Source of the DNA: JBFXIE01 sp050176255
Lineage (GTDB): Bacteria; Pseudomonadota; Gammaproteobacteria; Burkholderiales; Burkholderiaceae_C
Assembly: GCF_050176255.1 (NCBI RefSeq)
Contig: NZ_JBFXIE010000005.1
Direction: 5' to 3' (one strand)
Length of the DNA: 64,000 bases
Shown here: positions 26,350 to 35,751 of the stretch, piece after piece
Layout: each line of letters starts with the position of its first letter
How positions within the stretch are numbered: position 1 is the stretch's first letter
Notes under the pieces: generated by a model
What the model was told of the DNA's origin: nothing
What the model saw: the letters and a program-made list of their open reading frames with translations, nothing else
Databases searched by the model: none
Position numbers and translations under genes: made by a program

Positions 26350-27362
26350 ATGCTACTGAATCTGTAGCTGGTAGCGCAGACGATTCGGGCGCTAGCGGCC
26401 AAAACGACCTTGAAGCCATGCTGGCCGCGGCGCAGCCGGGCGGCGGAGCACCGGCGCCAGCGGTGCCCGGCCAGCGCTGCGGGCTGATTGCCATCGTGGG
26501 CAAACCCAACGTGGGCAAGTCCACGCTGATGAATGCGCTGGTGGGGCAGAAAATCTCCATCACCAGCCGCAAGGCGCAGACCACGCGCCACCGTATCACC
26601 GGCATACGCACGCACGGCGCCACCCAGTTCGTGTTTGTCGATACGCCCGGCTTTCAGACCAGGCACAGCACGGCGCTGAACAAGTCGCTCAACAAAACCG
26701 TGATGGGCGCCATTGGCGACGTGGACCTGATCCTGTTCGTGGTCGAGGCCGGCAGCTTCACGCTGGCCGATGCCAAGGTGCTGAGCCTGTTCAAGCCCGG
26801 CATTCCCACGCTTTTGATTGCCAACAAGCTCGACACCGTGCACCGCCGCGCCGAGATCGCGCCCTGGTTGCGCGACATGCAAGAGCGCCATCCGTTTGCC
26901 GAGTTCGTGCCCATGTCGGCCAAGAACAAGGGCGATATCGAGCGGCTGTACGGCATTTGCGAAAAATACCTGCCCGAGCAGCCCTGGTGGTACGCCGAGG
27001 ACGAGCTGACCGACCGCAGCGAAAAATTTCTGGCCAGCGAGACCGTGCGCGAGAAGCTGTTTCGCTTCACCGGCGACGAGCTGCCCTACACCTCCACCGT
27101 CGTCATCGACAAATGGGACGAGGAAAAGAGCAAGCAGTACAAGCGCTTCATCCGCATTGCGGCCACCATCGTGGTGGAGCGCGACGGCCACAAGGCCATG
27201 GTGATTGGCGAGAAGGGCGAAAAGCTCAAGCGCATCAGCACCGAAGCGCGCCAGGAGCTGGAAAAGCTGCTGGATGCCAAGGTGTTCCTGGAAGTGTGGG
27301 TCAAGGTGCGCAGCGGCTGGGCCGACGACGAGGCGCGCGTGCGCTCGTTCGGTTATGAGTGA
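26346..27362 (+). CDS. era: GTPase Era
   Basis: A 338-residue GTPase needed for 16S rRNA maturation and 30S assembly. The G domain carries VGKPNVGKST (G1), RKAQTTRHRI (G2), VDTPGFQ (G3) and NKLD (G4). The C-terminal KH domain includes MVIGEKGEKLKRIS. E. coli Era is 301 residues; the extra 37 or so are a low-complexity N-terminus, the first part encoded by a dispersed repeat. ATG 26346 overlaps rnc by 4 nt; ATG 26418 (MLAAAQPGGG) would place the repeat in the intergenic gap and cannot be excluded. Confidence 0.96.
   Translation: MNATESVAGSADDSGASGQNDLEAMLAAAQPGGGAPAPAVPGQRCGLIAIVGKPNVGKSTLMNALVGQKISITSRKAQTTRHRITGIRTHGATQFVFVDTPGFQTRHSTALNKSLNKTVMGAIGDVDLILFVVEAGSFTLADAKVLSLFKPGIPTLLIANKLDTVHRRAEIAPWLRDMQERHPFAEFVPMSAKNKGDIERLYGICEKYLPEQPWWYAEDELTDRSEKFLASETVREKLFRFTGDELPYTSTVVIDKWDEEKSKQYKRFIRIAATIVVERDGHKAMVIGEKGEKLKRISTEARQELEKLLDAKVFLEVWVKVRSGWADDEARVRSFGYE
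26348..26412 (+). repeat. Dispersed palindromic element, copy 7 (forward), at the rnc-era junction
   Basis: Contains GCTACTGAATCTGTAGCTGG, TAGCGCAGACGATTCGGGCG and CTAGCGGCCAAAACG. It aligns with the forward form including the outer GCTACTGAA arm. If era starts at 26346 it encodes NATESVAGSADDSGASGQND. Confidence 0.7.
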
Positions 27363-27420
27363 AATAGGCCGCTAGCGCAGGATGGCAAAGCGCTGGCAGC
27401 TATTGAATAAGTAGCAAAAA
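27362..27420 (-). repeat. Dispersed palindromic element, copy 8 (reverse)
   Basis: Contains AATAGGCCGCTAGCGCAGG, then AAAGCGCTGGCAGCTATTG and AATAAGTAGCAAAAA. It fills the entire era-recO spacer up to the recO ATG, leaving no room for a normal ribosome-binding site. Confidence 0.85.
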
Positions 27421-28266
27421 ATGCCCGCGCGCCGCATTGCCGACGAACCCGCTTACATCCTGCACAGCTACGACTGGAGCGAGTCCAGCCTGATTCTGGA
27501 TGTGTTCACGCGCCACCACGGCCGTGTGGCACTGGTGGCCAAGGGCGCCAAAAAACCTACCTCCAACTTTCGCCCGGTGCTGCTGGCGCTGCAGCCGCTG
27601 CGCGTGGGCTACACCGTGTCGGGCGAGGGGCAGGGCGAGATCCACCCGCTCAAGGGCGCCGAATGGGCTGGCGGGCATGTGCTGCCCACGGGCGACGCGC
27701 TGCTGTCGGGCCTGTACCTGAACGAGCTGCTGCTGCGCCTGCTGGCGCGTGACGATCCCCATGCCGCGCTGTTTGACGTGTATGCCGGCGTGGTGCGCGT
27801 GCTGGCCACTGCAAACCATGACGGTGCGCACGCCGATGCGCAGCCGACGACTTGCGCGCCCGACAGCCTGCTGGAGCCCGTGCTGCGCGCCTTCGAGCTG
27901 CTGCTGCTGCGCGAGATCGGGCTGCTGCCCGCGCTGGATGTGGAAACCGCCACCCTGGGCGCGCTGGCGCCGCAGTCGCGCTACACCCTGGTGGCCGAGG
28001 GCGGACTGCGCGCCGCCGCCGCGGGCGATCGCGCCGCTCTGACTGGCGCGCAGTGGCGTGCGCTGCAGCTGGCGCTGGATCAGGTGGACGGCAAAGGCCG
28101 GCCGGACAGCGCCGCCGCCTACACCGCCGTGCTGCGCACGGTGACCAGCGCCGGTTTTTCCGTGGGGGGAGAAATCAAGGCCCAACTGCGCGCGCTGCTG
28201 CAATACCATTGTGGTCACCCGCTGCTGCGCACCCGCCAGCTCATGATGGACCTGCAATCGCTATGA
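27421..28266 (+). CDS. recO: DNA repair protein RecO
   Basis: A 281-residue recombination mediator that works with RecF and RecR to load RecA. The N-terminal OB fold starts RIADEPAYILHSYDWSESSLILDVF and continues GRVALVAKGAKKP, typical of RecO. The helical C-terminal domain follows (FELLLLREIGLLPALD). The first codons come directly after a dispersed repeat and no Shine-Dalgarno sequence is visible. The C-terminus overlaps pdxJ by 4 nt. Confidence 0.93.
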   Translation: MPARRIADEPAYILHSYDWSESSLILDVFTRHHGRVALVAKGAKKPTSNFRPVLLALQPLRVGYTVSGEGQGEIHPLKGAEWAGGHVLPTGDALLSGLYLNELLLRLLARDDPHAALFDVYAGVVRVLATANHDGAHADAQPTTCAPDSLLEPVLRAFELLLLREIGLLPALDVETATLGALAPQSRYTLVAEGGLRAAAAGDRAALTGAQWRALQLALDQVDGKGRPDSAAAYTAVLRTVTSAGFSVGGEIKAQLRALLQYHCGHPLLRTRQLMMDLQSL

Positions 28267-29048
28267 CCTCTGCACACCCCCGCACGGCCCTGTCCGTCAA
28301 CGTCAACAAAGTGGCCCTGGTGCGCAACACGCGCCACCTGGGCATTCCCAGCGTCACACGCGCCGCGCAGCTGTGCCTGGAGGCGGGCGCGCAGGGCATC
28401 ACCGTGCACCCGCGCCCGGATGGGCGCCACATCCGCGCGCACGACGTGTACGAGCTGGCCGAACTGCTGCGCCAGTGGCCGCAGGCCGAGTTCAACATCG
28501 AGGGCAACCCTGCGCACAACCTGATGGACTTCATCCGCGAGCTGGCAGGCCGGGGCATGCGCCCGCACCAGGCCACCTTTGTGCCCGATGGCGAAGGCCA
28601 GTTCACCAGCGACCACGGCTGGGCCTTGCCGCAGGATGCCGAGCGCCTGGCGCCGCTGATTGCCGAATGCCACAGCCTGGGCGTGCGCGTCAGCCTGTTC
28701 ATGGACCCCGTGCCCGAGCAGATGGCCGCCGCGCGCGCCGTGGGCGCCGACCGCGTGGAGCTGTACACCGAGCCCTACGCCGCCGCCTGGGGCACGCCCC
28801 AGCAGGCAGCGCAACTGGCACGCTACCGCGCCGCCGCGCAGGCCGCGCTGGCTGCGGGCCTGGGCGTGAACGCCGGCCACGACCTCAACCAGGGCAACCT
28901 GGCGGACTTTCTGGGCAACGTGCCCGGCGTGCTGGAGGTCTCCATCGGCCACGCCTTCATCGCCGATGCCCTTGAGCTGGGCTATGGCGACGCAGTCATC
29001 GCCTACCAGCGCTGCATCGACCAGGGCATGGCCGAGCGGGACTCTTGA
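28263..29048 (+). CDS. pdxJ: Pyridoxine 5'-phosphate synthase
   Basis: A 261-residue TIM-barrel enzyme that condenses 1-deoxyxylulose 5-phosphate with 3-amino-2-oxopropyl phosphate to pyridoxine 5'-phosphate. Family signatures are LSVNVNKVALVRNTR, GAQGITVHPRPDGRHI, FNIEGNPAHNLMDF and GVNAGHDLNQGNL. ATG 28263 overlaps the recO stop. The TGA stop lies at the edge of a dispersed repeat. It forms pdxJ-acpS-nagZ, as in other betaproteobacteria. Confidence 0.97.
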   Translation: MTSAHPRTALSVNVNKVALVRNTRHLGIPSVTRAAQLCLEAGAQGITVHPRPDGRHIRAHDVYELAELLRQWPQAEFNIEGNPAHNLMDFIRELAGRGMRPHQATFVPDGEGQFTSDHGWALPQDAERLAPLIAECHSLGVRVSLFMDPVPEQMAAARAVGADRVELYTEPYAAAWGTPQQAAQLARYRAAAQAALAAGLGVNAGHDLNQGNLADFLGNVPGVLEVSIGHAFIADALELGYGDAVIAYQRCIDQGMAERDS

Positions 29049-29097
29049 ATTGATAGCTGCCAGCGCTTGATCAGCGAGCGCTATCGGCCTGTTTGAC
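29045..29097 (+). repeat. Dispersed palindromic element, copy 9 (forward)
   Basis: Contains TGATAGCTGCCAGCGCTTGA, then GAGCGCTATCGGCCTGTTTG. It spans the pdxJ-acpS spacer and begins at the pdxJ stop codon. Confidence 0.85.
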
Positions 29098-29106
29098 GCA
29101 TAAACC

Positions 29107-29499
29107 ATGATCTACGGCATTGGCACCGACATCTGCGACGTGCGCCGCATCCGCGCCAGCCTGGCACGCCACGGCGACCGCTTTGCCGAAAAAGTGCTGG
29201 CGGATGCCGAACTGGCTACCTGGCGCGCGCGCTCGGCACGCTGGCCCGAGCGCGGCGTGCGCTACCTGGCAACGCGCTTTTCCGCCAAGGAGTCCTTCAG
29301 CAAGGCCATTGGCCTGGGCATGCGCATGCCCATGACCTGGCGCGCCTGCGAGGTGACCAACCTGCCTACCGGCCAGCCCGCCATCGTGCTGCATGGCGCG
29401 CTGCGTGACTGGTTTGCCGCGCGCGGCCTGCGTTGCCACATCAGCGTGACCGACGAGAGCGACTACGCCGCCAGCTTTTGCGTGGTCGAAAAGGATTAA
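29107..29499 (+). CDS. acpS: Holo-ACP synthase
   Basis: A 130-residue phosphopantetheinyl transferase that activates AcpP (encoded at 15946). The Mg-binding Asp is in YGIGTDICDVRRI (about 8), and the second acidic motif in RFSAKESFSKAIGLGM. The C-terminus HISVTDESDYAASFCVVE is typical. It works as a trimer in the cytoplasm. Confidence 0.96.
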   Translation: MIYGIGTDICDVRRIRASLARHGDRFAEKVLADAELATWRARSARWPERGVRYLATRFSAKESFSKAIGLGMRMPMTWRACEVTNLPTGQPAIVLHGALRDWFAARGLRCHISVTDESDYAASFCVVEKD

Positions 29500-29502
29500 C
29501 AC

Positions 29503-29556
29503 CAAAATCAGCCCCCAGCGCAGGTACAGAAAGCGCTGGCAGCTATCAAAAAGAAA
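29503..29556 (-). repeat. Dispersed palindromic element, copy 10 (reverse)
   Basis: Contains AAAATCAGCCCCCAGCGCAG, then AAAGCGCTGGCAGCTATCAA and AAAGAAAG. It fills most of the acpS-nagZ spacer and is one of the cleanest reverse copies. Confidence 0.88.
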
Positions 29557-29567
29557 GCGCGCAACCC

Positions 29568-30668
29568 ATGACAGAACACGCCCCTCTCATCATCGACGTG
29601 GCCGGCACCCGCCTCACGGCCACCGACCGCCGCCGCCTGGCCCACCCGCTGGTGGGCGGCGTGATTTTGTTTGCCCGCAACTGGGAGCACCGCGCGCAGC
29701 TGCTGCAGCTGACGGCCGCCATCAAGGCAGTGCGTGACGACCTGCTGGTCTGCGTGGACCACGAGGGCGGGCGCGTGCAGCGCTTCAAGACCGACGGCTT
29801 CACGCACATCCCGCCCATGCGCGCCTTTGGCGAGCTGTGGATGGATGACGGCAAAGGCAGCAAGCACCGCGAGGGCAGCGGCGCCCTGCAGGCCATGAAC
29901 GCCGCCACGGCGGCCGGCTACGTGCTGGGCAGCGAGCTGCGCGCCTGCGGCGTGGACTTCAGCTTCACGCCGGTGCTGGATCTGGACTACGGTGCCAGCG
30001 GCGTCATCGGCGACCGCGCCTTTGCCCGCGACCCGCGCGTGGTGGCCATGCTGGCGCGCGCGCTCATGCAGGGGCTGCTGCAGGCAGGCATGGCCAACTG
30101 CGGCAAGCACTTTCCGGGGCACGGCTTCGTCAAGGCTGATTCGCACACCGACATACCGGTGGACCGCCGCAGCCTCACCGCCATCCTGGCCGACGACGCG
30201 GCGCCCTACCCGTGGCTGTCCACCGTGCTCACCAGCGTCATGCCCGCGCACGTGATCTACCCCAAGGTGGACAGCCGCCCGGCGGGTTTCTCGGCCAGGT
30301 GGCTGCAGGACATCCTGCGGCGCCGTCTGCGCTTTGACGGCGCCATCTTCAGCGACGACCTGAGCATGGAGGGCGCGCGGCGCCTGGACGGAATCAAAGG
30401 CCAGCCGGTCAGCTACACCGACGCCGCCGTGGCCGCGCTGGCTGCCGGCTGCGACCTGGTGCTGCTGTGCAACCAAAGCCTGGGCGACGGCGCTGCGGTG
30501 GACGAGCTGATCGACGGCCTGGAGCAGGCCCGCGCCCAGGGCCGCTGGCAACCCGGCGCCGACAGCGAGTCGCGCCGCCTGGCCCTGCTGCCCGAGACAT
30601 TGCCCCAGCCGTGGGACGAGCTGATGGTGCAGCCCGCCTACATGCACGCGCTGGACCTCTTGCCATGA
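29568..30668 (+). CDS. nagZ: Beta-N-acetylglucosaminidase NagZ
   Basis: A 366-residue GH3 enzyme that removes GlcNAc from anhydro-muropeptides in cytoplasmic peptidoglycan recycling. The signature is KHFPGHGFVKADSHTDIPVD (His/Asp dyad loop), with the nucleophile Asp in FSDDLSMEGA. No signal peptide is present, as expected. ATG 29568 is chosen; upstream in-frame codons fall in acpS and the repeat. Its stop overlaps the phosphofructokinase start (ATGA). Confidence 0.95.
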   Translation: MTEHAPLIIDVAGTRLTATDRRRLAHPLVGGVILFARNWEHRAQLLQLTAAIKAVRDDLLVCVDHEGGRVQRFKTDGFTHIPPMRAFGELWMDDGKGSKHREGSGALQAMNAATAAGYVLGSELRACGVDFSFTPVLDLDYGASGVIGDRAFARDPRVVAMLARALMQGLLQAGMANCGKHFPGHGFVKADSHTDIPVDRRSLTAILADDAAPYPWLSTVLTSVMPAHVIYPKVDSRPAGFSARWLQDILRRRLRFDGAIFSDDLSMEGARRLDGIKGQPVSYTDAAVAALAAGCDLVLLCNQSLGDGAAVDELIDGLEQARAQGRWQPGADSESRRLALLPETLPQPWDELMVQPAYMHALDLLP

Positions 30669-31732
30669 CGTTGCGCGTAGGCGTGCTCACGGGCGGGGGC
30701 GACTGCCCTGGCCTGAACGCGGTGATCCGCGCGGTCACCAAGTCGCTGCTGCGCCATGGGCAGTGCAAGGGCGTGCAGGTGCTGGGCATCGAAGACGGCT
30801 TCGAGGGCCTGATGGGGGGGCAGCCGCGCACCCGGGTGCTGCGCTGGGATCAGGTGTCGGGCATCCTGCACATGGGCGGCACCATTTTGGGCACCAGCAA
30901 CAGCGCCAATCCTTTGAGGGACGCCGCCACGCTGGCGCAGGTGCAGCGCAACGTGCGCACCCTGGGGCTGGACGTGGTGGTGGTCATCGGCGGCGACGGC
31001 ACCATGAGCCTGGCACACGGCCTGCGCCAGATCGGCCTGGCCTGCGTGGGCGTGCCCAAAACCATCGACAACGACATCGCCCTGTGCGAGCGCAGCTTTG
31101 GCTTTGACACCGCGGTGGCCACCGTGACCGACGCGCTGCGCCGAGTGGAAAGCACCGGCAACAGCCACCACCGCGTGATGATCGTCGAGACCATGGGCCG
31201 CCACGCGGGCTGGCTGGCCCTGGAGGCCGGCCTTGCCGGCGCTGCCGACGTGATCCTGCTGCCCGAGATCGACTACGACCTGCAAGCCGTGGCGGCACGC
31301 TGCCAGCAGCGCGAAAAGCGCCAGCGCTACTCCATCATCTGCATCGGCGAGGGCGCCAAGCCGCGCGGCGGCAGCCTCACCGTGCGCGAACATGTGGCCC
31401 ACAGCCCGGACCCGGTGCGCCTGGGCGGCGTGGGCCATGTGCTGCGCGAGCAACTGCAGCCGCACCTGCAAAGCGAGGTGCGCACCACCGTGCTGGGCCA
31501 TGTGCAGCGCGGCGGCGACCCCACCCCTTTTGACCGCGTGCTGGCCACGCGCTTTGGCCACCACGCCGCGCAACTGGTGATCGAAGGGCGGCTCGGCCGC
31601 ATGGTCACGCTGCAGGACGGCCGCATCGGCAGCGTGCCGATCGCCGACGTGGCCAACACTCAGCGCACGGTGTCGCTTCAGCATGAGCTGATCATCACGG
31701 CACGCAACATCGGTGTGTGTCTGGGGGATTGA
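30665..31732 (+). CDS. 6-phosphofructokinase (ATP- or PPi-type undecided)
   Basis: A 355-residue PfkA-superfamily enzyme phosphorylating fructose 6-phosphate. The N-terminus is VGVLTGGGDCPGLNAVIRA; the catalytic Asp is in PKTIDNDI; the sugar-binding segments are ETMGRHAGWLAL and GHVQRGG. Donor-site residues are mixed: Gly follows the Asp in GGDGT (ATP-like), but Lys is in PKTIDND (typical of PPi-type and of the group III enzymes). It is coupled to nagZ by a 4-nt overlap. Many Comamonadaceae rely on the Entner-Doudoroff route, so the physiological role may be special. Confidence 0.9.
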   Translation: MTLRVGVLTGGGDCPGLNAVIRAVTKSLLRHGQCKGVQVLGIEDGFEGLMGGQPRTRVLRWDQVSGILHMGGTILGTSNSANPLRDAATLAQVQRNVRTLGLDVVVVIGGDGTMSLAHGLRQIGLACVGVPKTIDNDIALCERSFGFDTAVATVTDALRRVESTGNSHHRVMIVETMGRHAGWLALEAGLAGAADVILLPEIDYDLQAVAARCQQREKRQRYSIICIGEGAKPRGGSLTVREHVAHSPDPVRLGGVGHVLREQLQPHLQSEVRTTVLGHVQRGGDPTPFDRVLATRFGHHAAQLVIEGRLGRMVTLQDGRIGSVPIADVANTQRTVSLQHELIITARNIGVCLGD

Positions 31733-31810
31733 TGTGCTGCGTTGCCAGAGGCTGCGCAAGCGGTGTTTCGAGGATCTGCTCCTCACGATCAACAGGGTCA
31801 GGTAACAGCG

Positions 31811-31936
31811 ATGGATTGGGTTCCCATAGTCTTCATTACGTTCAAGGTGCTCGTGTTCGGCACGTGCATGTTCTTTGCCATCAAGTGGCATTACGACCAA
31901 GGCAAGAAGAAGAAAAACGATTCCAACGAGCCGTAG
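31811..31936 (+). CDS. Small single-helix membrane protein, 41 aa
   Basis: Begins MDWVPIVFITFKVLVFGTCM, a transmembrane helix of about 20 residues, followed by AIKWHYDQGKKKKNDSNEP, a strongly basic cytoplasmic tail (positive-inside). The composition and good ATG context argue for a real gene, though I do not recognise a family. It lies 78 nt after the phosphofructokinase gene and converges with livF. The stretch 31733-31810 shows nothing else. Confidence 0.6.
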   Translation: MDWVPIVFITFKVLVFGTCMFFAIKWHYDQGKKKKNDSNEP

Positions 31937-31996
31937 GCTGCACGCCCCCTTGGCCGCCTCGATTGGGCATGGTGGGGTCGTTCACGCCTTTTCGGC

Positions 31997-32725
31997 TCAA
32001 GCCCCCAGATACGCCTTGCGCACGTCGGCATTGGTGAGCAGCGCAGCGCCCGTGTCTTCCAGCACCACGCGGCCGTTTTCCAGCACGTAGCCGCGGTCGG
32101 CGATTTGCAGGGCGCGGTTGGCGTTTTGTTCCACCAGAAACACGGTGACGCCCTCGGCGCGGATCGCCTGGATGATCTCGAAGATCTGCGCGATGATCAG
32201 CGGCGCCAGGCCCAGCGTGGGCTCGTCGAGCAGCAGCAGGCGCGGCTTGCTCATCAGCGCGCGGCCGATGGCCAGCATTTGCTGTTCGCCGCCCGACATG
32301 GTGCCGGCGCGCTGGCCGGCGCGGTCTTTGAGGCGCGGAAAGAGCTGAAAGACATGCGCTATGCCCGCCTCGATGGCGCTGCCGTCCTGGAAAAAGCCCC
32401 CCATCTTCAGGTTGTCGATCACCGACAGGTTGGAGAAGATGCGCCGCCCTTCGGGCGAGACGGCGATGCCCTTGCGCATGATGAGGTGCGTGGGCTGGCG
32501 GGTGATGTCCTCGCCCTCGAAGCGCACGGTGCCGCTGCTGGCGCGCGGCGTGCCGCACAGGGTCATGAGCAGCGAGGTCTTGCCCGCGCCGTTGCAGCCG
32601 ATCAGCGTGACGATCTCGCCGGGGTTCACATGCAGGCTGACGCCGTTCACGGCGCAGATGGCGCCGTAGTGGGTGGACAGGTTTTCCACCTGCAGCATGG
32701 GTCGGATTGGTGTCTGGCCCATCAT
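31997..32725 (-). CDS. livF: LIV-type ABC transporter ATPase LivF
   Basis: A 242-residue ABC ATPase. Walker A is IGCNGAGKTS, the signature motif MSGGEQQMLAIGRAL and Walker B LLLLDEPTLGLAP. The GVTVFLVEQNANRAL segment and the YVLENGRVV end are typical of LivF. Its ATG overlaps the livG stop; a second ATG follows directly at 32722. It is last in the operon livK-livH-livM-livG-livF, which imports branched-chain amino acids or related amides such as short amides and urea. Confidence 0.95.
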   Translation of the reverse strand: MMGQTPIRPMLQVENLSTHYGAICAVNGVSLHVNPGEIVTLIGCNGAGKTSLLMTLCGTPRASSGTVRFEGEDITRQPTHLIMRKGIAVSPEGRRIFSNLSVIDNLKMGGFFQDGSAIEAGIAHVFQLFPRLKDRAGQRAGTMSGGEQQMLAIGRALMSKPRLLLLDEPTLGLAPLIIAQIFEIIQAIRAEGVTVFLVEQNANRALQIADRGYVLENGRVVLEDTGAALLTNADVRKAYLGA

Positions 32726-33489
32726 GCTTCTCCCAGATAGGCCTTGATGACCCGTTCGTCGTTGCGAATGGCGTCGGGCGTGCCCGTGGCGATGGGTTTG
32801 CCATATTCCATGACCAGGATGCGTTCGGACACGCCCATCACCAGGCCCATGTCGTGCTCGATGAGCAGCACCGTCACGCCGCAGTCGCGGCGCAGCTGGT
32901 CGATGAGCTGCTGCAGGTCTTTTTTCTCCTGCGGGTTCAGGCCGGCGGCGGGCTCGTCCAGCATCAGCAGGCGCGGCTGGGTGATCATGCAGCGCGCGAT
33001 TTCCAGGCGGCGCTGGTGGCCGTAGGCCAGGTTGCCGGCCTCGCGGTTCACGAAGTCGCGCAGGCCCATCACGTCCAGCCAGTGCATGGCGCGATCGATC
33101 TTCTCCGCTTCGCTCTTGCGGTAGCGCGCGGTGTTGAACAGGCCCGCCAGCAGCGGCGCGCGCGACTGGTGGTGCTGGGCCACCAGCAGGTTCTCCAGCA
33201 CCGTCATGCCTTTGAACAGGCGCACGTTCTGGAACGTGCGCACCACGCCATGGCGCGCCACCTGGTGGCTGGTATGGCCTGCAATGGCCCGGCCCTGCAG
33301 CGCAATCTGGCCGGTGCTGGGCCGGTAAAAGCCGCTGATGCAGTTGAATACCGTGGTTTTGCCTGCGCCATTGGGGCCGATGATGGCGAACACCTCCTGC
33401 GGCTTCACGTCGAAGCCCACATGGTCCACCGCCAGCAGGCCGCCAAAGCGCATGCACAGGTCTTTCACTTCAAGCAAGGCGGCGCTCAT
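32722..33489 (-). CDS. livG: LIV-type ABC transporter ATPase LivG
   Basis: A 255-residue ABC ATPase. Walker A is IGPNGAGKTT, the signature region NLAYGHQRRLEIARCM (degenerate LSGGQ, normal for LivG) and Walker B LLMLDEPAAGLNP. The C-terminal ILVMEYGKPIATG and DERVIKAYLGEA are LivG-specific. Starts with a 4-nt overlap with livM. Confidence 0.96.
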   Translation of the reverse strand: MSAALLEVKDLCMRFGGLLAVDHVGFDVKPQEVFAIIGPNGAGKTTVFNCISGFYRPSTGQIALQGRAIAGHTSHQVARHGVVRTFQNVRLFKGMTVLENLLVAQHHQSRAPLLAGLFNTARYRKSEAEKIDRAMHWLDVMGLRDFVNREAGNLAYGHQRRLEIARCMITQPRLLMLDEPAAGLNPQEKKDLQQLIDQLRRDCGVTVLLIEHDMGLVMGVSERILVMEYGKPIATGTPDAIRNDERVIKAYLGEA

Positions 33490-34726
33490 GCGGGCACCTC
33501 CACATGGTGGCGCTTCATGGGCAGCAGGCCCTGCGGGCGCCACACCATCATCAAAATCATGACCAGGCCGAAGATCAGCATGCGGTATTCGGAGAATTCG
33601 CGCGCCAGCTCGGGCAGCACGGTAAGGATGATGGCCGCCACGATCACGCCCAGCTGCGAGCCCATGCCGCCCAGCACCACGATGGCCAGGATCAGCGCGG
33701 ACTCGATGAAGGTGAACGACTCGGGGTTCACGATGCCCTGGCGCGCCGCAAAGAACGCGCCGCCAAAGCCCGCGAACATGGCGCCCAGGGTAAAGGCCGA
33801 CAGCTTGATCCTCATGGGGTTCAGGCCCAGCGAGCGGCAGGCGATCTCGTCTTCGCGCAGCGCCTCCCAGGCGCGGCCGATGGGCATGCGGATCAGGCGG
33901 TTGCTGATGAACAGCGTGACCACCGCAAGCAGCAGCGCCATCAGGTACAGCGCGATCACCATGTGCAGCGAGTTGAACTCCAGTCCAAAAAACTGGTGGA
34001 AGGTGGTGCCGCCCTCCACGGTGGGGTTGCGCGTCATCTCCAGGCCCAGCACCGTGGGCTTGGGGATGCTGGAGATGCCGTCCGGCCCGCCCGTCCAGTC
34101 GGTCAGGTTGACCAGCAGCAGCCGGATGATCTCGCCAAAGCCCAGCGTGACGATGGCCAGATAGTCGCCGCGCAGGCGCAGCACCGGAAAGCCCAGCACG
34201 AAGCCAAACAGCGCCGACGCTGCGCCAGCCAGGGGCAGGGCCTCCCAGAAGCTCCAGCCGGCCCAGTGAAACAGCAGTGCGTAGGTATAGGCCCCCACGG
34301 CGTAAAAGCCCACAAAACCCAGATCGAGCAGGCCAGCAAACCCGACGACGATGTTCAGGCCCAGACCCAGCATCACGTAGATCATGGCCAGCGTGGCGAT
34401 GTCCACGGCGTTGCGCCCGGCGAAGAACGGCCACGATGCCGCCAGCATCAGCGCCACGAAGATCAGCACCTTGCGCTGGCCCGGCGCGGCCCGTGCAAGG
34501 CGGGGCAGGGCAAAGCGCGGCAGTTTCGGCGCAACCAGCGGGCGCAGCAATTGCGCCACGAACACGGCCAGGCAGCCCCACAGCAGCGTGCTCCACTCGG
34601 GCACGATGATGGTGCGCGTGCCCGCGCGCTCCAGGTGCAGCGTGAAGATGGGCAGCACCACGATGGCCGCCAGCGCGGTGGCGATCAGCGCATTTTTGAG
34701 ATGGGAGGAAAAACCGGCGGCGTGCA

Positions 34727-34727
<1 letters not shown>
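33486..34727 (-). CDS. livM: LIV-type ABC transporter permease LivM
   Basis: A 413-residue permease with about nine to ten transmembrane segments. The LivM core is seen in YVMLGLGLNIVVGFAGLLDLGFVGFYAVGAY and the coupling-helix REDEIACRSLGLNP with the A-SLGxN-x-R-KL pattern. The N-terminal 90 residues carry two extra hydrophobic segments. It shares its start base with the livH stop, indicating tight coupling. Confidence 0.95.
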
Positions 34728-35653
<926 letters not shown>

Positions 35654-35676
35654 GCGTGCCGCCCCTCAACAGGAAA

Positions 35677-35691
35677 AGGCCCATAGGGCCT
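35677..35691 (-). terminator. Second hairpin in the livK-livH gap
   Basis: Perfect 6-bp stem AGGCCC / GGGCCT with a 3-nt loop; on the minus strand it is followed by TTTTCC. It lies 24 nt before the livH ATG, so it may also affect livH translation. Confidence 0.45.
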
Positions 35692-35702
35692 GGTGAAATA
35701 AA

Positions 35703-35736
35703 CCGAGGGTGCGTGGCTTGCGCAACGCACCCTCGG
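35703..35736 (-). terminator. Attenuating terminator between livK and livH
   Basis: Perfect 12-bp stem CCGAGGGTGCGT / ACGCACCCTCGG with a 10-nt loop, followed on the minus strand by TTTATTTC. It lies 15 nt after the livK stop. It should make livK mRNA more abundant than the permease and ATPase mRNA. Confidence 0.8.
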
Positions 35737-35751
35737 GGCGGAAACGCAGTC

